NCBI GenBank assembly: GCA_023393655.1
Contig: JAEWKP010000039.1
Location: forward strand, 1 to 5,827
Direction of reading: 5' to 3'
Length of the DNA stretch: 5,827 nucleotides
DNA from: Pseudomonadota bacterium
GTDB lineage: Bacteria > Pseudomonadota > Alphaproteobacteria > Rhizobiales > Beijerinckiaceae
The notes below the pieces were generated by a model, which made no database searches, was not told the DNA's origin, and saw only the letters and a program-made list of their open reading frames with translations. Below are positions 1 through 5,202 of this stretch, one piece after another. Within the stretch, counting starts at the first letter, position 1; the number at the start of each line of letters is the position of its first letter. A program made the translations under genes and the position numbers.

Positions 1-69
1 ACAACGACCGGAACCGTGCATTCGCGCAAAGGCGCCCGGCGCTGGCGGCAGGTCTCGACACCCTCCCGA

Positions 70-816
70 TCAGGCTCTCGGCCAGTCGCCGAGCACAGCC
101 TGCACCAGCGCAAGCGCGGCCACCGCAGCCGTGTCCGCCCTCAGGATACGCGGGCCGAGCGAGATCGGCAGCGTGTTGGGCCGCGCCCGGATCAATTGCC
201 GCTCGGCCTCGTCGAAGCCGCCTTCGGGGCCGATCAGGACGGCAAGCGGCGCGGGTCCATGCGCCGCCAGCGCCGCAACCGGGCTCGCCTGCGCCATGCC
301 CTCGTCGCAGAAGACCAGCAATCGCTCCGGCGCCAGGCTCGCGAGCGCCGCGTCGAGCGGGCGCTCCGGCTCGATCCCGGGCAGGCTCAGGATGCCGCAT
401 TGCTCGGCCGCCTCGACGGCGTTGGCGCGCAGGCGATCGAGATTGAGCCGCGAAACCTGGGTGCGGCGGGTCAGGACGGGCTGGAGCAGGCCCGCCCCCA
501 TCTCGACCGCCTTCTGCGCCATGTAATCCAGGCGCGCATGCTTCAGCGGCGCGAACAGATAATGCAGGTCGGCGGCGGGTGGCTGAGGCCTCGTCTGCTT
601 GATCAGTTCGAGGCTCGCCTGCTTGCGCCCTTCCGGCACGAGGCGCGCCAGCCATTCGCCATCACGCCCATTGAAGACGAGAACCGTACCATCGACCCGC
701 AATCGCAGGACGTTGAGAAGATAGTTCGCCTGCTCGCGATCGAGCGGCAGAACCGCCGCCGGAGCAAAGGCGTTGTCGATGAAAAGCCGGTGCCGGGCGA
801 AATCGGGAACGGGCAT
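70..816 (-). CDS. rsmE: 16S rRNA (uracil-1498-N3)-methyltransferase RsmE
   Basis: The 248-residue product is a cytoplasmic SAM-dependent methyltransferase of the SPOUT (trefoil-knot) class that, by family, methylates N3 of U1498 of 16S rRNA in the assembled small subunit. The N-terminal PUA-like part holds LLNVLRL (residues 33-39) and a short barrel. The middle has KHARLDYMAQKAVEMG (92-107) and an EAAEQCG segment (135-141). The C-terminal knot carries the two signature SAM-binding loops, IGPEGGF (195-201) and SLGPRILRADTAA (219-231). Length matches the family (about 245 residues). The ATG at 816 gives the expected RHRLF N-terminus; a GGAG lies 12 nt upstream, slightly far for a ribosome binding site. 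It is divergent from the exported-protein gene. In many rhizobia rsmE sits near ubiA and a glutamate-cysteine ligase gene; the latter could lie beyond the left edge, but positions 1-69 do not show it. Confidence 0.96.
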   Translation of the reverse strand: MPVPDFARHRLFIDNAFAPAAVLPLDREQANYLLNVLRLRVDGTVLVFNGRDGEWLARLVPEGRKQASLELIKQTRPQPPAADLHYLFAPLKHARLDYMAQKAVEMGAGLLQPVLTRRTQVSRLNLDRLRANAVEAAEQCGILSLPGIEPERPLDAALASLAPERLLVFCDEGMAQASPVAALAAHGPAPLAVLIGPEGGFDEAERQLIRARPNTLPISLGPRILRADTAAVAALALVQAVLGDWPRA

Positions 817-916
817 GGGCGCGGGCGGCTCCGGGAAACGATGGATTTATCGAGAGCGACGTGAAAAACGCCACAATCAGCTTGTAGCAGGCAGCGCTTC
901 CCACAAGACCACCATA

Positions 917-930
917 GACTCGCAAGAGTC
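917..930. repeat. Short inverted repeat, GNRA-like loop
   Basis: GACTC (917-921) and GAGTC (926-930) form a perfect 5-bp inverted repeat around GCAA, which on the plus-strand transcript would be a GNRA-type tetraloop. It lies 7 bp before the larger palindrome at 938-957. No T-run follows, so it does not look like a terminator. It may be chance. Confidence 0.35.
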
Positions 931-937
931 GTTGGCG

Positions 938-957
938 TTAACAGCGCCTGCTGTTAA
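938..957. promoter_or_regulatory. Perfect 8-bp inverted repeat, possible operator
   Basis: TTAACAGC (938-945) and GCTGTTAA (950-957) are exact reverse complements around a 4-bp centre (GCCT). The element sits 53 to 72 bp upstream of the start codon at 1010, where an operator or promoter-overlapping regulator site would be expected. Its TTAA ends stand out in the GC-rich background. It could bind a dimeric regulator or form a hairpin in RNA; which, if either, cannot be told from the sequence. Confidence 0.45.
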
Positions 958-1009
958 GGACGTATTTAACGATCGGCCGAGCGGGCCGGCAATCCGGAGT
1001 AAGGACACC

Positions 1010-1489
1010 ATGCGGCGTTGGATGGCTTCAGGCGTTATCGCGGTGCTCGGCCTCGCCGTAGCTCCGTTGCTGTCGGCTGCTCCCGCAAGCGCGCAGGTCT
1101 CCGGCTGCGAACAGATCCAGAAGCTGCTCGGCGAGCGCCAGTCGATCGTCGCCAAGCTCACGGCCTCCCAGAAGGCCAAGAAGAAGATGACGCCGCAGGA
1201 AGCCTGCAGCGCCTTCGGTCGCCTCGCCAACAGTGGCGACGCCGCGATCAAGTTCGCCACGGCCAACCAGGACTGGTGCCAGATTCCGGCATCCTTCATC
1301 GAAGGCATGCAGGCCGACAACAAAAAGGTTTCCGGCTTCCGCGCTCAGGCCTGCAACGCCGTGAAGCAGCAGGCCGCCATGCAGCGCCGCGCCCGGCAGC
1401 AGGCGCAGAGCGCCAACCCCTTCGGCGGCGCCGATTCCATCACCAGCGGCGCCGGCGGCGGGATGCGCGTGCCGCAGGGCGCGCTCTGA
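1010..1489 (+). CDS. Exported four-cysteine protein, function unknown
   Basis: The 159-residue product has a clear Sec-type signal peptide: basic MRRW start, a hydrophobic stretch (residues 7-24) and a signal peptidase I site ASA|Q after residue 28. The mature chain of about 131 residues has exactly four cysteines (33, 66, 90, 115), compatible with two periplasmic disulfides. A lysine-rich helix (about 54-60) is followed by the segments EACSAFGRL (65-72), DWCQIP (88-93) and RAQACNAV (111-118), then a Gln/Ala/Arg-rich helix (116-134) and a Gly-rich tail. It resembles, from memory, small uncharacterised secreted proteins of Rhizobiales with a WC-x-IP motif; no function is known to me. The ATG at 1010 is preferred over far upstream in-frame starts because it begins the signal peptide and follows GGAGTAAGGA. 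UbiA begins 16 bp downstream, so the two may be cotranscribed. Confidence 0.82.
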   Translation: MRRWMASGVIAVLGLAVAPLLSAAPASAQVSGCEQIQKLLGERQSIVAKLTASQKAKKKMTPQEACSAFGRLANSGDAAIKFATANQDWCQIPASFIEGMQADNKKVSGFRAQACNAVKQQAAMQRRARQQAQSANPFGGADSITSGAGGGMRVPQGAL

Positions 1490-1505
1490 CCGGCGCTCCG
1501 GCGCA

Positions 1506-2486
1506 ATGCCCGACCCGGCTCCCCTCGGAACCATGCCCGGGCGAGACCAGCGCCTGCCCGACGCGCCCCTGCCCGATGCGCTGACCGGACATTGGGTCGA
1601 CACGCGGGCGCCCCTTGCCACCCGACCGTTCCTCAAGCTCGCCCGCATCGAGCGGCCGATCGGATGGTGGCTGCTGCTGATGCCCTGCTGGTGGGCGGCC
1701 GGGCTCGCCGCCATCGCTGCCGGCCAGCCCTATCCCAATCCCTGGCATTGCCTGCTCTTCTTCGTCGGCGCCGTCCTGATGCGCGGGGCAGGCTGTACCT
1801 TCAACGACATCATCGACCGCAAGCTCGACGCCGAGGTGGCGCGCACCCGCGGGCGCCCGCTTCCGTCCGGCCAGGTGACGGCGAAGGCCGCCGCGTTGTT
1901 CATGGTGGCTCAGGCGCTCCTTGGCTTCATCGTGCTGCTGCAGTTCAACCGCTTCACGATCATCCTCGGCATCGCTTCGCTCGTGATCGTCGCGATCTAT
2001 CCGTTCATGAAGCGGATCACGAACATGCCGCAGTTCGTGCTGGGCCTCGCCTTTTCATGGGGTGGGCTGATGGGCTGGAGCGCTGTCTTCGGCCGGCTCG
2101 ATCCGCCGGCCTACCTGATCTATGCGGCCTCGATCGCCTGGACCGTCGGCTACGACCCGATCTACGCCATGCAAGATCTCGAGGATGACGTCATCGCCGG
2201 CATCCGGTCGAGCGCCCGCTATTTCGGCGACCACACGCGCGAGGCGGTGGCTCTGTGCTTCGCACTGGCGGCGCTGCTGACGGGCATCGCGATCTGGCTG
2301 GTCGGCGGCGGCCCAGTCGCCTGGCTCGGCTTCGCTGCTTTCGCCAGCCATCTCGGCCGGCAGGTGACGCGGATCAACGGTGCGAGCGCGCCCGAAGCCC
2401 TCAGGATATTCCGGTCGAACCAGGATGCCGGCCTGCTTCTGGCGGCCGGTCTCGCCCTCGATGCCGCGAGCCGAGGCTGGTTCTGA
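1506..2486 (+). CDS. ubiA: 4-hydroxybenzoate polyprenyltransferase UbiA
   Basis: UbiA is an inner-membrane prenyltransferase that joins the polyprenyl tail to 4-hydroxybenzoate, the first membrane step of ubiquinone synthesis. The 326-residue product shows both Asp-rich Mg-prenyl-diphosphate motifs: NDIIDRKLD (residues 100-108) with the following RTRGRPLPSG (113-122), and YDPIYAMQDLEDD (216-228). Hydrophobic helices surround them, and LARIERPIGWWLLLMPCWW (45-63) is the usual first membrane region. Position 218 is Pro where I recall Thr in many homologues (YDTIYA). The long hydrophilic N-terminus includes GHWVDTRAP (28-36), a pattern I recall from rhizobial UbiA. The start is uncertain: the ATG at 1506 has no Shine-Dalgarno and is preceded by a duplicated CCGGCGC-type 8-mer, while the in-frame ATG at 1533 has only a close GGAA. 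It converges with the DUF6101 gene, 3 bp between stops. Confidence 0.95.
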   Translation: MPDPAPLGTMPGRDQRLPDAPLPDALTGHWVDTRAPLATRPFLKLARIERPIGWWLLLMPCWWAAGLAAIAAGQPYPNPWHCLLFFVGAVLMRGAGCTFNDIIDRKLDAEVARTRGRPLPSGQVTAKAAALFMVAQALLGFIVLLQFNRFTIILGIASLVIVAIYPFMKRITNMPQFVLGLAFSWGGLMGWSAVFGRLDPPAYLIYAASIAWTVGYDPIYAMQDLEDDVIAGIRSSARYFGDHTREAVALCFALAALLTGIAIWLVGGGPVAWLGFAAFASHLGRQVTRINGASAPEALRIFRSNQDAGLLLAAGLALDAASRGWF

Positions 2487-2489
2487 AGG

Positions 2490-3011
2490 TCAGTCGGTCA
2501 TCCGGTCGCCGTTGACGATCACCGGCAATTCAGCGAGGCGCCCCGTCTTGCGGCGCGTGAGGAAACGCGGACGGCGACCGTTGAGCAGGCCATGACGGCG
2601 GCGGATGCGCACCGCTCCCAGCGCCACGCGGCCGAGCTGCGGATAAGGCTCGCTCACCACGCCATCGGCGGCTTCGAGCAGCAGCGGCAAGCCGCTGGTC
2701 CGGCCGAAATCACGCCAGAGCGCGACCGCATCCTCCTGATCAACTGAAGCGACCACGATGGAACGGCCGTCGCCGGCGGTCAGGGCCAGTTCGAAACGCT
2801 CGTCGTCACCGGCCGGATTGGCCAGGCGCAGCGCGACCCCGCGCCAGTTGGCGCCGCCGCGCAGGATCCGCACGGAACCGATGCGCTCGATCGCCGGAGC
2901 GACCGGGCGGGCCGGCATCGGGTTGCGGGAAACGATGGCTGTGGTGGTCGGACCGCCGGAGAAAACGGGCACAAGACCGCTCTCTCCGGCGGCCGGCGTG
3001 ACGCTGGCCAT
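2490..3011 (-). CDS. DUF6101 family protein, function unknown
   Basis: The 173-residue product is a soluble protein without signal peptide or membrane segment. I assign it to DUF6101, an uncharacterised alphaproteobacterial family, from remembered features: a central part with RFELALTAGDGRSIVVAS (72-89), an acidic-aromatic stretch EDAVALWRDFG (93-103), then SGLPLLLEAADG (106-117), EPYPQLG (121-127) and a strongly basic region rich in Arg (135-158) with RRPRFLTRRKTG. The first about 40 residues are low-complexity (Pro, Ala, Thr, Ser) and probably disordered. The ATG at 3011 is preceded on its strand by a purine-rich GAGAGAGG about 11 nt upstream. It is divergent from the phosphatase gene, with 249 bp between the starts, and its stop is 3 bp from that of ubiA, so it is probably transcribed alone. 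The basic tail could bind nucleic acid, but that is only inference. Confidence 0.75.
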   Translation of the reverse strand: MASVTPAAGESGLVPVFSGGPTTTAIVSRNPMPARPVAPAIERIGSVRILRGGANWRGVALRLANPAGDDERFELALTAGDGRSIVVASVDQEDAVALWRDFGRTSGLPLLLEAADGVVSEPYPQLGRVALGAVRIRRRHGLLNGRRPRFLTRRKTGRLAELPVIVNGDRMTD

Positions 3012-3044
3012 CGGTTATAACGCCTCTCTCTAATCCCTGCTGCA

Positions 3045-3076
3045 ACGGAGCCCTCTGTCGATGCCGGGGCTCTCGT
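3045..3076. repeat. Imperfect inverted repeat (9-bp stem, one bulge)
   Basis: ACGGAGCCC (3045-3053) pairs with GGGCTC-T-CGT (3067-3076), giving nine base pairs with one bulged T and a 13-nt loop. It lies 34 bp upstream of the DUF6101 start on that gene's strand. There is no adjoining T-run on either strand, so a terminator is unlikely; an operator or leader structure is possible, as is chance in GC-rich DNA. Confidence 0.3.
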
Positions 3077-3237
3077 GCTTGCCCTGCGAGGATGGCCGCC
3101 AGCCGTGTCCGAGCGCTTAAAGGGTTGGGTTAAAGGAAGGTGTTTTCGCCCTGATCCGGCCCCAAACCGGGGGTTTCCTGCCGGATGCTTGACGGAATCT
3201 TTCGATCCGTGGCCGCATTTTCGGCTTGAAACAGCGA

Positions 3238-3253
3238 CTATCGCGGTCGATAG
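3238..3253 (+). promoter_or_regulatory. Hairpin overlapping the phosphatase Shine-Dalgarno
   Basis: CTATCG (3238-3243) and CGATAG (3248-3253) are exact reverse complements around the loop CGGT. The last two bases of the right arm are the first two of the AGGA (3252-3255) that serves the ATG at 3261. In the mRNA the stem would partly hide this ribosome binding site, so it could dampen or regulate translation. The stem is short (6 bp, half A-U), and the effect is inferred only. Confidence 0.4.
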
Positions 3254-3260
3254 GAATGCC

Positions 3261-4088
3261 ATGAACGCAACCACGCTACCGATCGCGGCCGAGCTGCTGA
3301 AGGCCGTCGGCGAAAGTTGCCTGGAAGCCGGTACGATCGCCCTCGATCTGTTCCGGCCCGGCGCGACAACCGCAGCGCGGACCTGGGCGAAAAGCGGCGG
3401 CTCGCCCGTCACCGAAGCCGATATCGGCGTCGACACTTTCCTGCGCATCCGGCTTTCGGAATTGCTGCCGGAAGCGGCCTGGCTCTCCGAGGAGACGGTC
3501 GACGACGCGCAGCGGCTCTCGCACCGCTATGTCTGGGTCGTCGATCCGATCGACGGCACGCGCGCCTTCATGCAGGGCTCGCCGGACTGGGCCGTCTGCG
3601 TCGCGCTGCTCGACCAGGGTGCGCCGATCCTCGGCATCGTCCATGCGCCGGCCTGCCAGGCGACCTATCGTGCGCTCGCCGGCGGCGGCGCGACGCTCAA
3701 CGGCGAAACCATTCACGCCTCATCCGCGCAAAGCCTGACCGGCGCGCGCATCGCCGGCCCCAAGCCGATGCTCGATGCGCTTGCCCAGTTCGAAAGCTTC
3801 GAGGCCGTTGCCCGGATTCCATCGCTGGCGCTGCGCCTGACGCGCATTGCCGATGGCACGATCGATGCCGGGCTGATCTCGCCCGATGCCCGCGATTGGG
3901 ATCTGGCGGCGGCCGATCTCGTGCTGAGCGAGGCCGGCGGGCGGCTGGCCGATGGCGAGGCCGGGCCCGTCATCTACAACCGCGAAGTCCCCGTTCATGG
4001 CATGCTCGTTGCGAGCAACGGCAAGCTCGCCTCGCCCCTGCAGGCCGCGATCGAGCACCTGCGCGACGGACGGACGCAGCCGGCCTGA
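3261..4088 (+). CDS. Inositol-monophosphatase-family phosphatase, CysQ-like
   Basis: The 275-residue product is an Mg-dependent, Li-sensitive-type phosphatase of the inositol monophosphatase superfamily, a cytoplasmic fold. Metal and catalytic residues are present: SPVTEAD (48-54), WLSEE (74-78, the Glu ligand), DPIDGTRAF (95-103, two Asp ligands and the Thr) and DARDWDLAAADL (209-220, the last Asp ligand). Substrate is uncertain: the family includes CysQ (3'-phosphoadenosine 5'-phosphate to AMP), histidinol-phosphatase HisN and inositol or other sugar phosphatases. The DUF4170 - acyltransferase - WaaA neighbourhood matches genes I have seen annotated as 3'(2'),5'-bisphosphate nucleotidase CysQ. 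The ATG at 3261 is chosen because AGGA lies at 3252-3255 and the family similarity starts here; the longer reading from 3075 adds unlike sequence. Length is normal. Confidence 0.9.
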   Translation: MNATTLPIAAELLKAVGESCLEAGTIALDLFRPGATTAARTWAKSGGSPVTEADIGVDTFLRIRLSELLPEAAWLSEETVDDAQRLSHRYVWVVDPIDGTRAFMQGSPDWAVCVALLDQGAPILGIVHAPACQATYRALAGGGATLNGETIHASSAQSLTGARIAGPKPMLDALAQFESFEAVARIPSLALRLTRIADGTIDAGLISPDARDWDLAAADLVLSEAGGRLADGEAGPVIYNREVPVHGMLVASNGKLASPLQAAIEHLRDGRTQPA

Positions 4089-4090
4089 CG

Positions 4091-4098
4091 TTTTTTTT
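4091..4098 (+). other. T8 tract just after the phosphatase stop codon
   Basis: Eight consecutive T residues begin two bases after the phosphatase stop, a conspicuous run in such GC-rich DNA. The bases before it (about 4075-4090) form only a very weak stem (CAG/CTG around CCGGC), so this is not a convincing intrinsic terminator. It could cause partial termination or pausing and so reduce transcription into the next genes. Confidence 0.3.
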
Positions 4099-4179
4099 CA
4101 ACGCTGCCCGCGCCGTCCGCTCGCATGGACGACCGGGATGGCTTATGGGGGCGCCAAGCAGCCCTCGCAGGAGAGTTCG

Positions 4180-4422
4180 ATGAGCGCGGAACCGGAACAG
4201 AAGCAACTCCTTCACCTCGTCCTCGGCGGCGAGCTCGCCTCACTCGAAGGCATCACCTTCAAGGACCTGGCGAAGCTCGACATCGTCGGCGTCTTTCCGA
4301 ATTATGCCAGCGCCCACACGGCCTGGAAGGCCAAGGCGCAACAGACCGTCGACCAGGCGCAGACGCGCTATTTCATCGTCCATCTCCATCGGCTGCTCGA
4401 CCCCGAGACTGCCAAGAGCTGA
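4180..4422 (+). CDS. DUF4170 family protein, function unknown
   Basis: The 80-residue cytoplasmic protein has no signal peptide or membrane segment. It is recognised as DUF4170 by LHLVLGGEL (11-19), FKDLAKLDIVGVFPNYASAHTAW in the middle (27-49) and TRYFIVHLHRLLDPE near the end (62-76), an alpha-beta pattern common to short alphaproteobacterial proteins. The start at 4180 follows a good AGGAG (4169-4173) six bases upstream; an in-frame ATG at 4138 would add 14 residues but lacks that support. It lies 91 bp after the phosphatase and 42 bp before the acyltransferase, all on one strand. I recall the same position, between a CysQ-like phosphatase and the lipid A-Kdo genes, in other rhizobia, which hints at a link to envelope or nucleotide metabolism; no biochemical role is known to me. 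Confidence 0.88.
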   Translation: MSAEPEQKQLLHLVLGGELASLEGITFKDLAKLDIVGVFPNYASAHTAWKAKAQQTVDQAQTRYFIVHLHRLLDPETAKS

Positions 4423-4427
4423 GCCGG

Positions 4428-4467
4428 GACAGGATCTGAGCGACAGGACCTGACGACAGAACCTATG
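4428..4467 (+). repeat. Three imperfect 13-14 bp tandem units before acyltransferase start
   Basis: GACAGGATCTGAGC (4428-4441), GACAGGACCTGAC (4442-4454) and GACAGAACCTATG (4455-4467) are three diverging tandem copies of one unit. The third copy runs into the ATG of the acyltransferase gene. The first two hold AGGA elements, but 14 or more bases from the ATG, so the ribosome binding site of the next gene is weak. It probably arose by small duplications. Confidence 0.5.
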
Positions 4468-5202
4468 GGTTTTTCGATCCTCAAGACGCGCGTGGCGCAG
4501 GAAACGCTCGGCCGGCTGCTGGCCGGCTACCTGCGCCTCGTCCAGCGCACCAACCGGATCGTCTTCGAGCCTGCCGATATCTACGACCATGTCCGGCCGG
4601 ACCTGCCTCTCATCTTCGCGATGTGGCACGGCCAGCACCTCATGATCCCCTTCGCCCGGCCGGATTGGATGCCGGCCTGCTCGCTGGTCTCGCGCCATGG
4701 CGACGGCGGCTTCAATGCGGTCGCGCTGCGCGAGCTCGGCATCGGCGCGATCCGCGGTTCCGGCGCACTCGGCAAGAAGATCCGCGAGAAGGGCGGCGCC
4801 GCCGCCTTCCTCGCCATGGTCAGGCGCCTCGCAGCCGGCGACACCATGGTGCTGACGGCCGATGTGCCCAAGCGCGCCCGCATCGTCGGCCCCGGTATCA
4901 TCGCCTTGGCCCGCGCCTCCGGCCGGCCGATCCGGGCCGTCGCCGTGGTGACCAGCCGGCGCATCGACTTCAACAGCTGGGACCGCGCCTCGATCGGCCT
5001 GCCCTTCGGGCGCTGCGCCATCGTCGTCGGCGAACCGATCCTGGTCGCGCGCGATGCCGACGAAGCGACGCAGGAAGCCGCCCGCCTCGCCGTCCAGGCC
5101 AGCCTCGACGATGTCCATGCCCGCGGCTATGCGATCGTCGGCAGCCGTGATCCGGGCGCCGGCCTGCGCGAAAAGCAGCAGCCTGCCGGGGCAGCTGCAT
5201 GA
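4465..5202 (+). CDS. Lysophospholipid acyltransferase family protein (DUF374)
   Basis: The 245-residue product belongs to the DUF374 branch of the LPLAT acyltransferases, membrane-associated enzymes that move fatty acyl chains onto lysophospholipid or related acceptors. Typical features are MWHGQHLMIPF (53-63), SRHGDGGFNA (76-85), IRGSG (96-100), a TADVPKRARIVGPGI block (131-145) matching the TPDGPRGP region of related proteins, SGRPI (152-156), SWDR (171-174) and GEPI (189-192). The canonical HX4D of glycerolipid acyltransferases is not present in strict form: His55 is followed at +5 by Met60. Substrate is therefore open; its place before waaA suggests an envelope lipid. The start at 4465 has little Shine-Dalgarno, and a repeat precedes it. 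Its stop overlaps the waaA start (ATGA), showing translational coupling. The C-terminal tail (about 228-245) is Gly/Ala/Gln-rich and probably flexible. Confidence 0.87.
   Translation: MGFSILKTRVAQETLGRLLAGYLRLVQRTNRIVFEPADIYDHVRPDLPLIFAMWHGQHLMIPFARPDWMPACSLVSRHGDGGFNAVALRELGIGAIRGSGALGKKIREKGGAAAFLAMVRRLAAGDTMVLTADVPKRARIVGPGIIALARASGRPIRAVAVVTSRRIDFNSWDRASIGLPFGRCAIVVGEPILVARDADEATQEAARLAVQASLDDVHARGYAIVGSRDPGAGLREKQQPAGAAA

Larger units (their letters stand above)
817..1009. promoter_or_regulatory. Divergent intergenic region with inverted repeats
   Basis: This 193-bp stretch separates the start codons of rsmE (minus) and the exported-protein gene (plus), so it must hold the promoter of the plus-strand gene and probably that of rsmE. 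It is AT-richer than its surroundings around 930-970. It contains a 14-nt and a 20-nt inverted repeat (listed separately) and a further TTAAC at 966-970. A TTAACA (938-943), close to the -35 consensus TTGACA, and a TATTTA (963-968) could be promoter elements, but their 19-bp spacing is long, so no promoter is assigned with confidence. A Shine-Dalgarno-like GGAG at 996-999 followed by AAGGA serves the gene at 1010. Confidence 0.5.
3012..3260. promoter_or_regulatory. Divergent intergenic region, DUF6101 / phosphatase
   Basis: This 249-bp region must contain the promoter of the DUF6101 gene and probably that of the phosphatase-to-waaA cluster. The in-frame extension upstream of 3261 (from a GTG at 3075) does not resemble the phosphatase family and is treated as non-coding. 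Visible elements are an imperfect hairpin at 3045-3076, a direct repeat TTAAAGG at 3117-3123 and 3130-3136 (13-bp period), a small AAACC/GGTTT inverted repeat at 3164-3176, a TTGACG at 3189-3194 without a convincing -10 at normal spacing, and a perfect hairpin at 3238-3253 beside the start codon. Confidence 0.5.

Noticed and set aside
1..69. Start of a glutamate-cysteine ligase gene downstream of rsmE
   Set aside because: Expected from gene order in related bacteria, but no recognisable coding sequence of that family is visible in these 69 bases.
16..864. Plus-strand open frame of 282 codons opposite rsmE
   Set aside because: It is the antisense shadow of rsmE; its translation is Arg/Gln-rich with no family features, while the minus strand shows all RsmE motifs.
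954..970. CtrA box (TTAA-N7-TTAAC) upstream of the exported-protein gene
   Set aside because: The half-sites are separated by 8 bases rather than 7, so I do not call it; it is kept only as part of a finding.
773..1009. N-terminal extension of the exported protein starting within the rsmE region
   Set aside because: It would put 79 unlike residues before a textbook signal peptide and overlap the start of divergent rsmE; the ATG at 1010 has a good ribosome binding site.
1028..1714. Open frame of 228 codons on the minus strand over the exported-protein gene and the ubiA start
   Set aside because: It crosses two supported genes, has low-complexity Ala/Gly/Arg composition and no recognisable motif.
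3075..3260. N-terminal extension of the phosphatase starting at the GTG at 3075
   Set aside because: The extra 62 residues do not resemble the family, and the ATG at 3261 has its own AGGA and the normal N-terminus.
4114..4131. CGTCC/GGACG inverted repeat between the phosphatase and DUF4170 genes, as a terminator
   Set aside because: The stem is only 5 bp with an 8-nt loop, and no T-run follows; the nearby T8 tract lies before it.
4240..5118. Long open frame of 292 codons on the minus strand, opposite the DUF4170 and acyltransferase genes
   Set aside because: Its translation is Asp/Gly/Arg/Ala-rich without family motifs, and it lies antisense to two recognised genes. Long antisense open frames are expected in GC-rich DNA with strong third-position bias.
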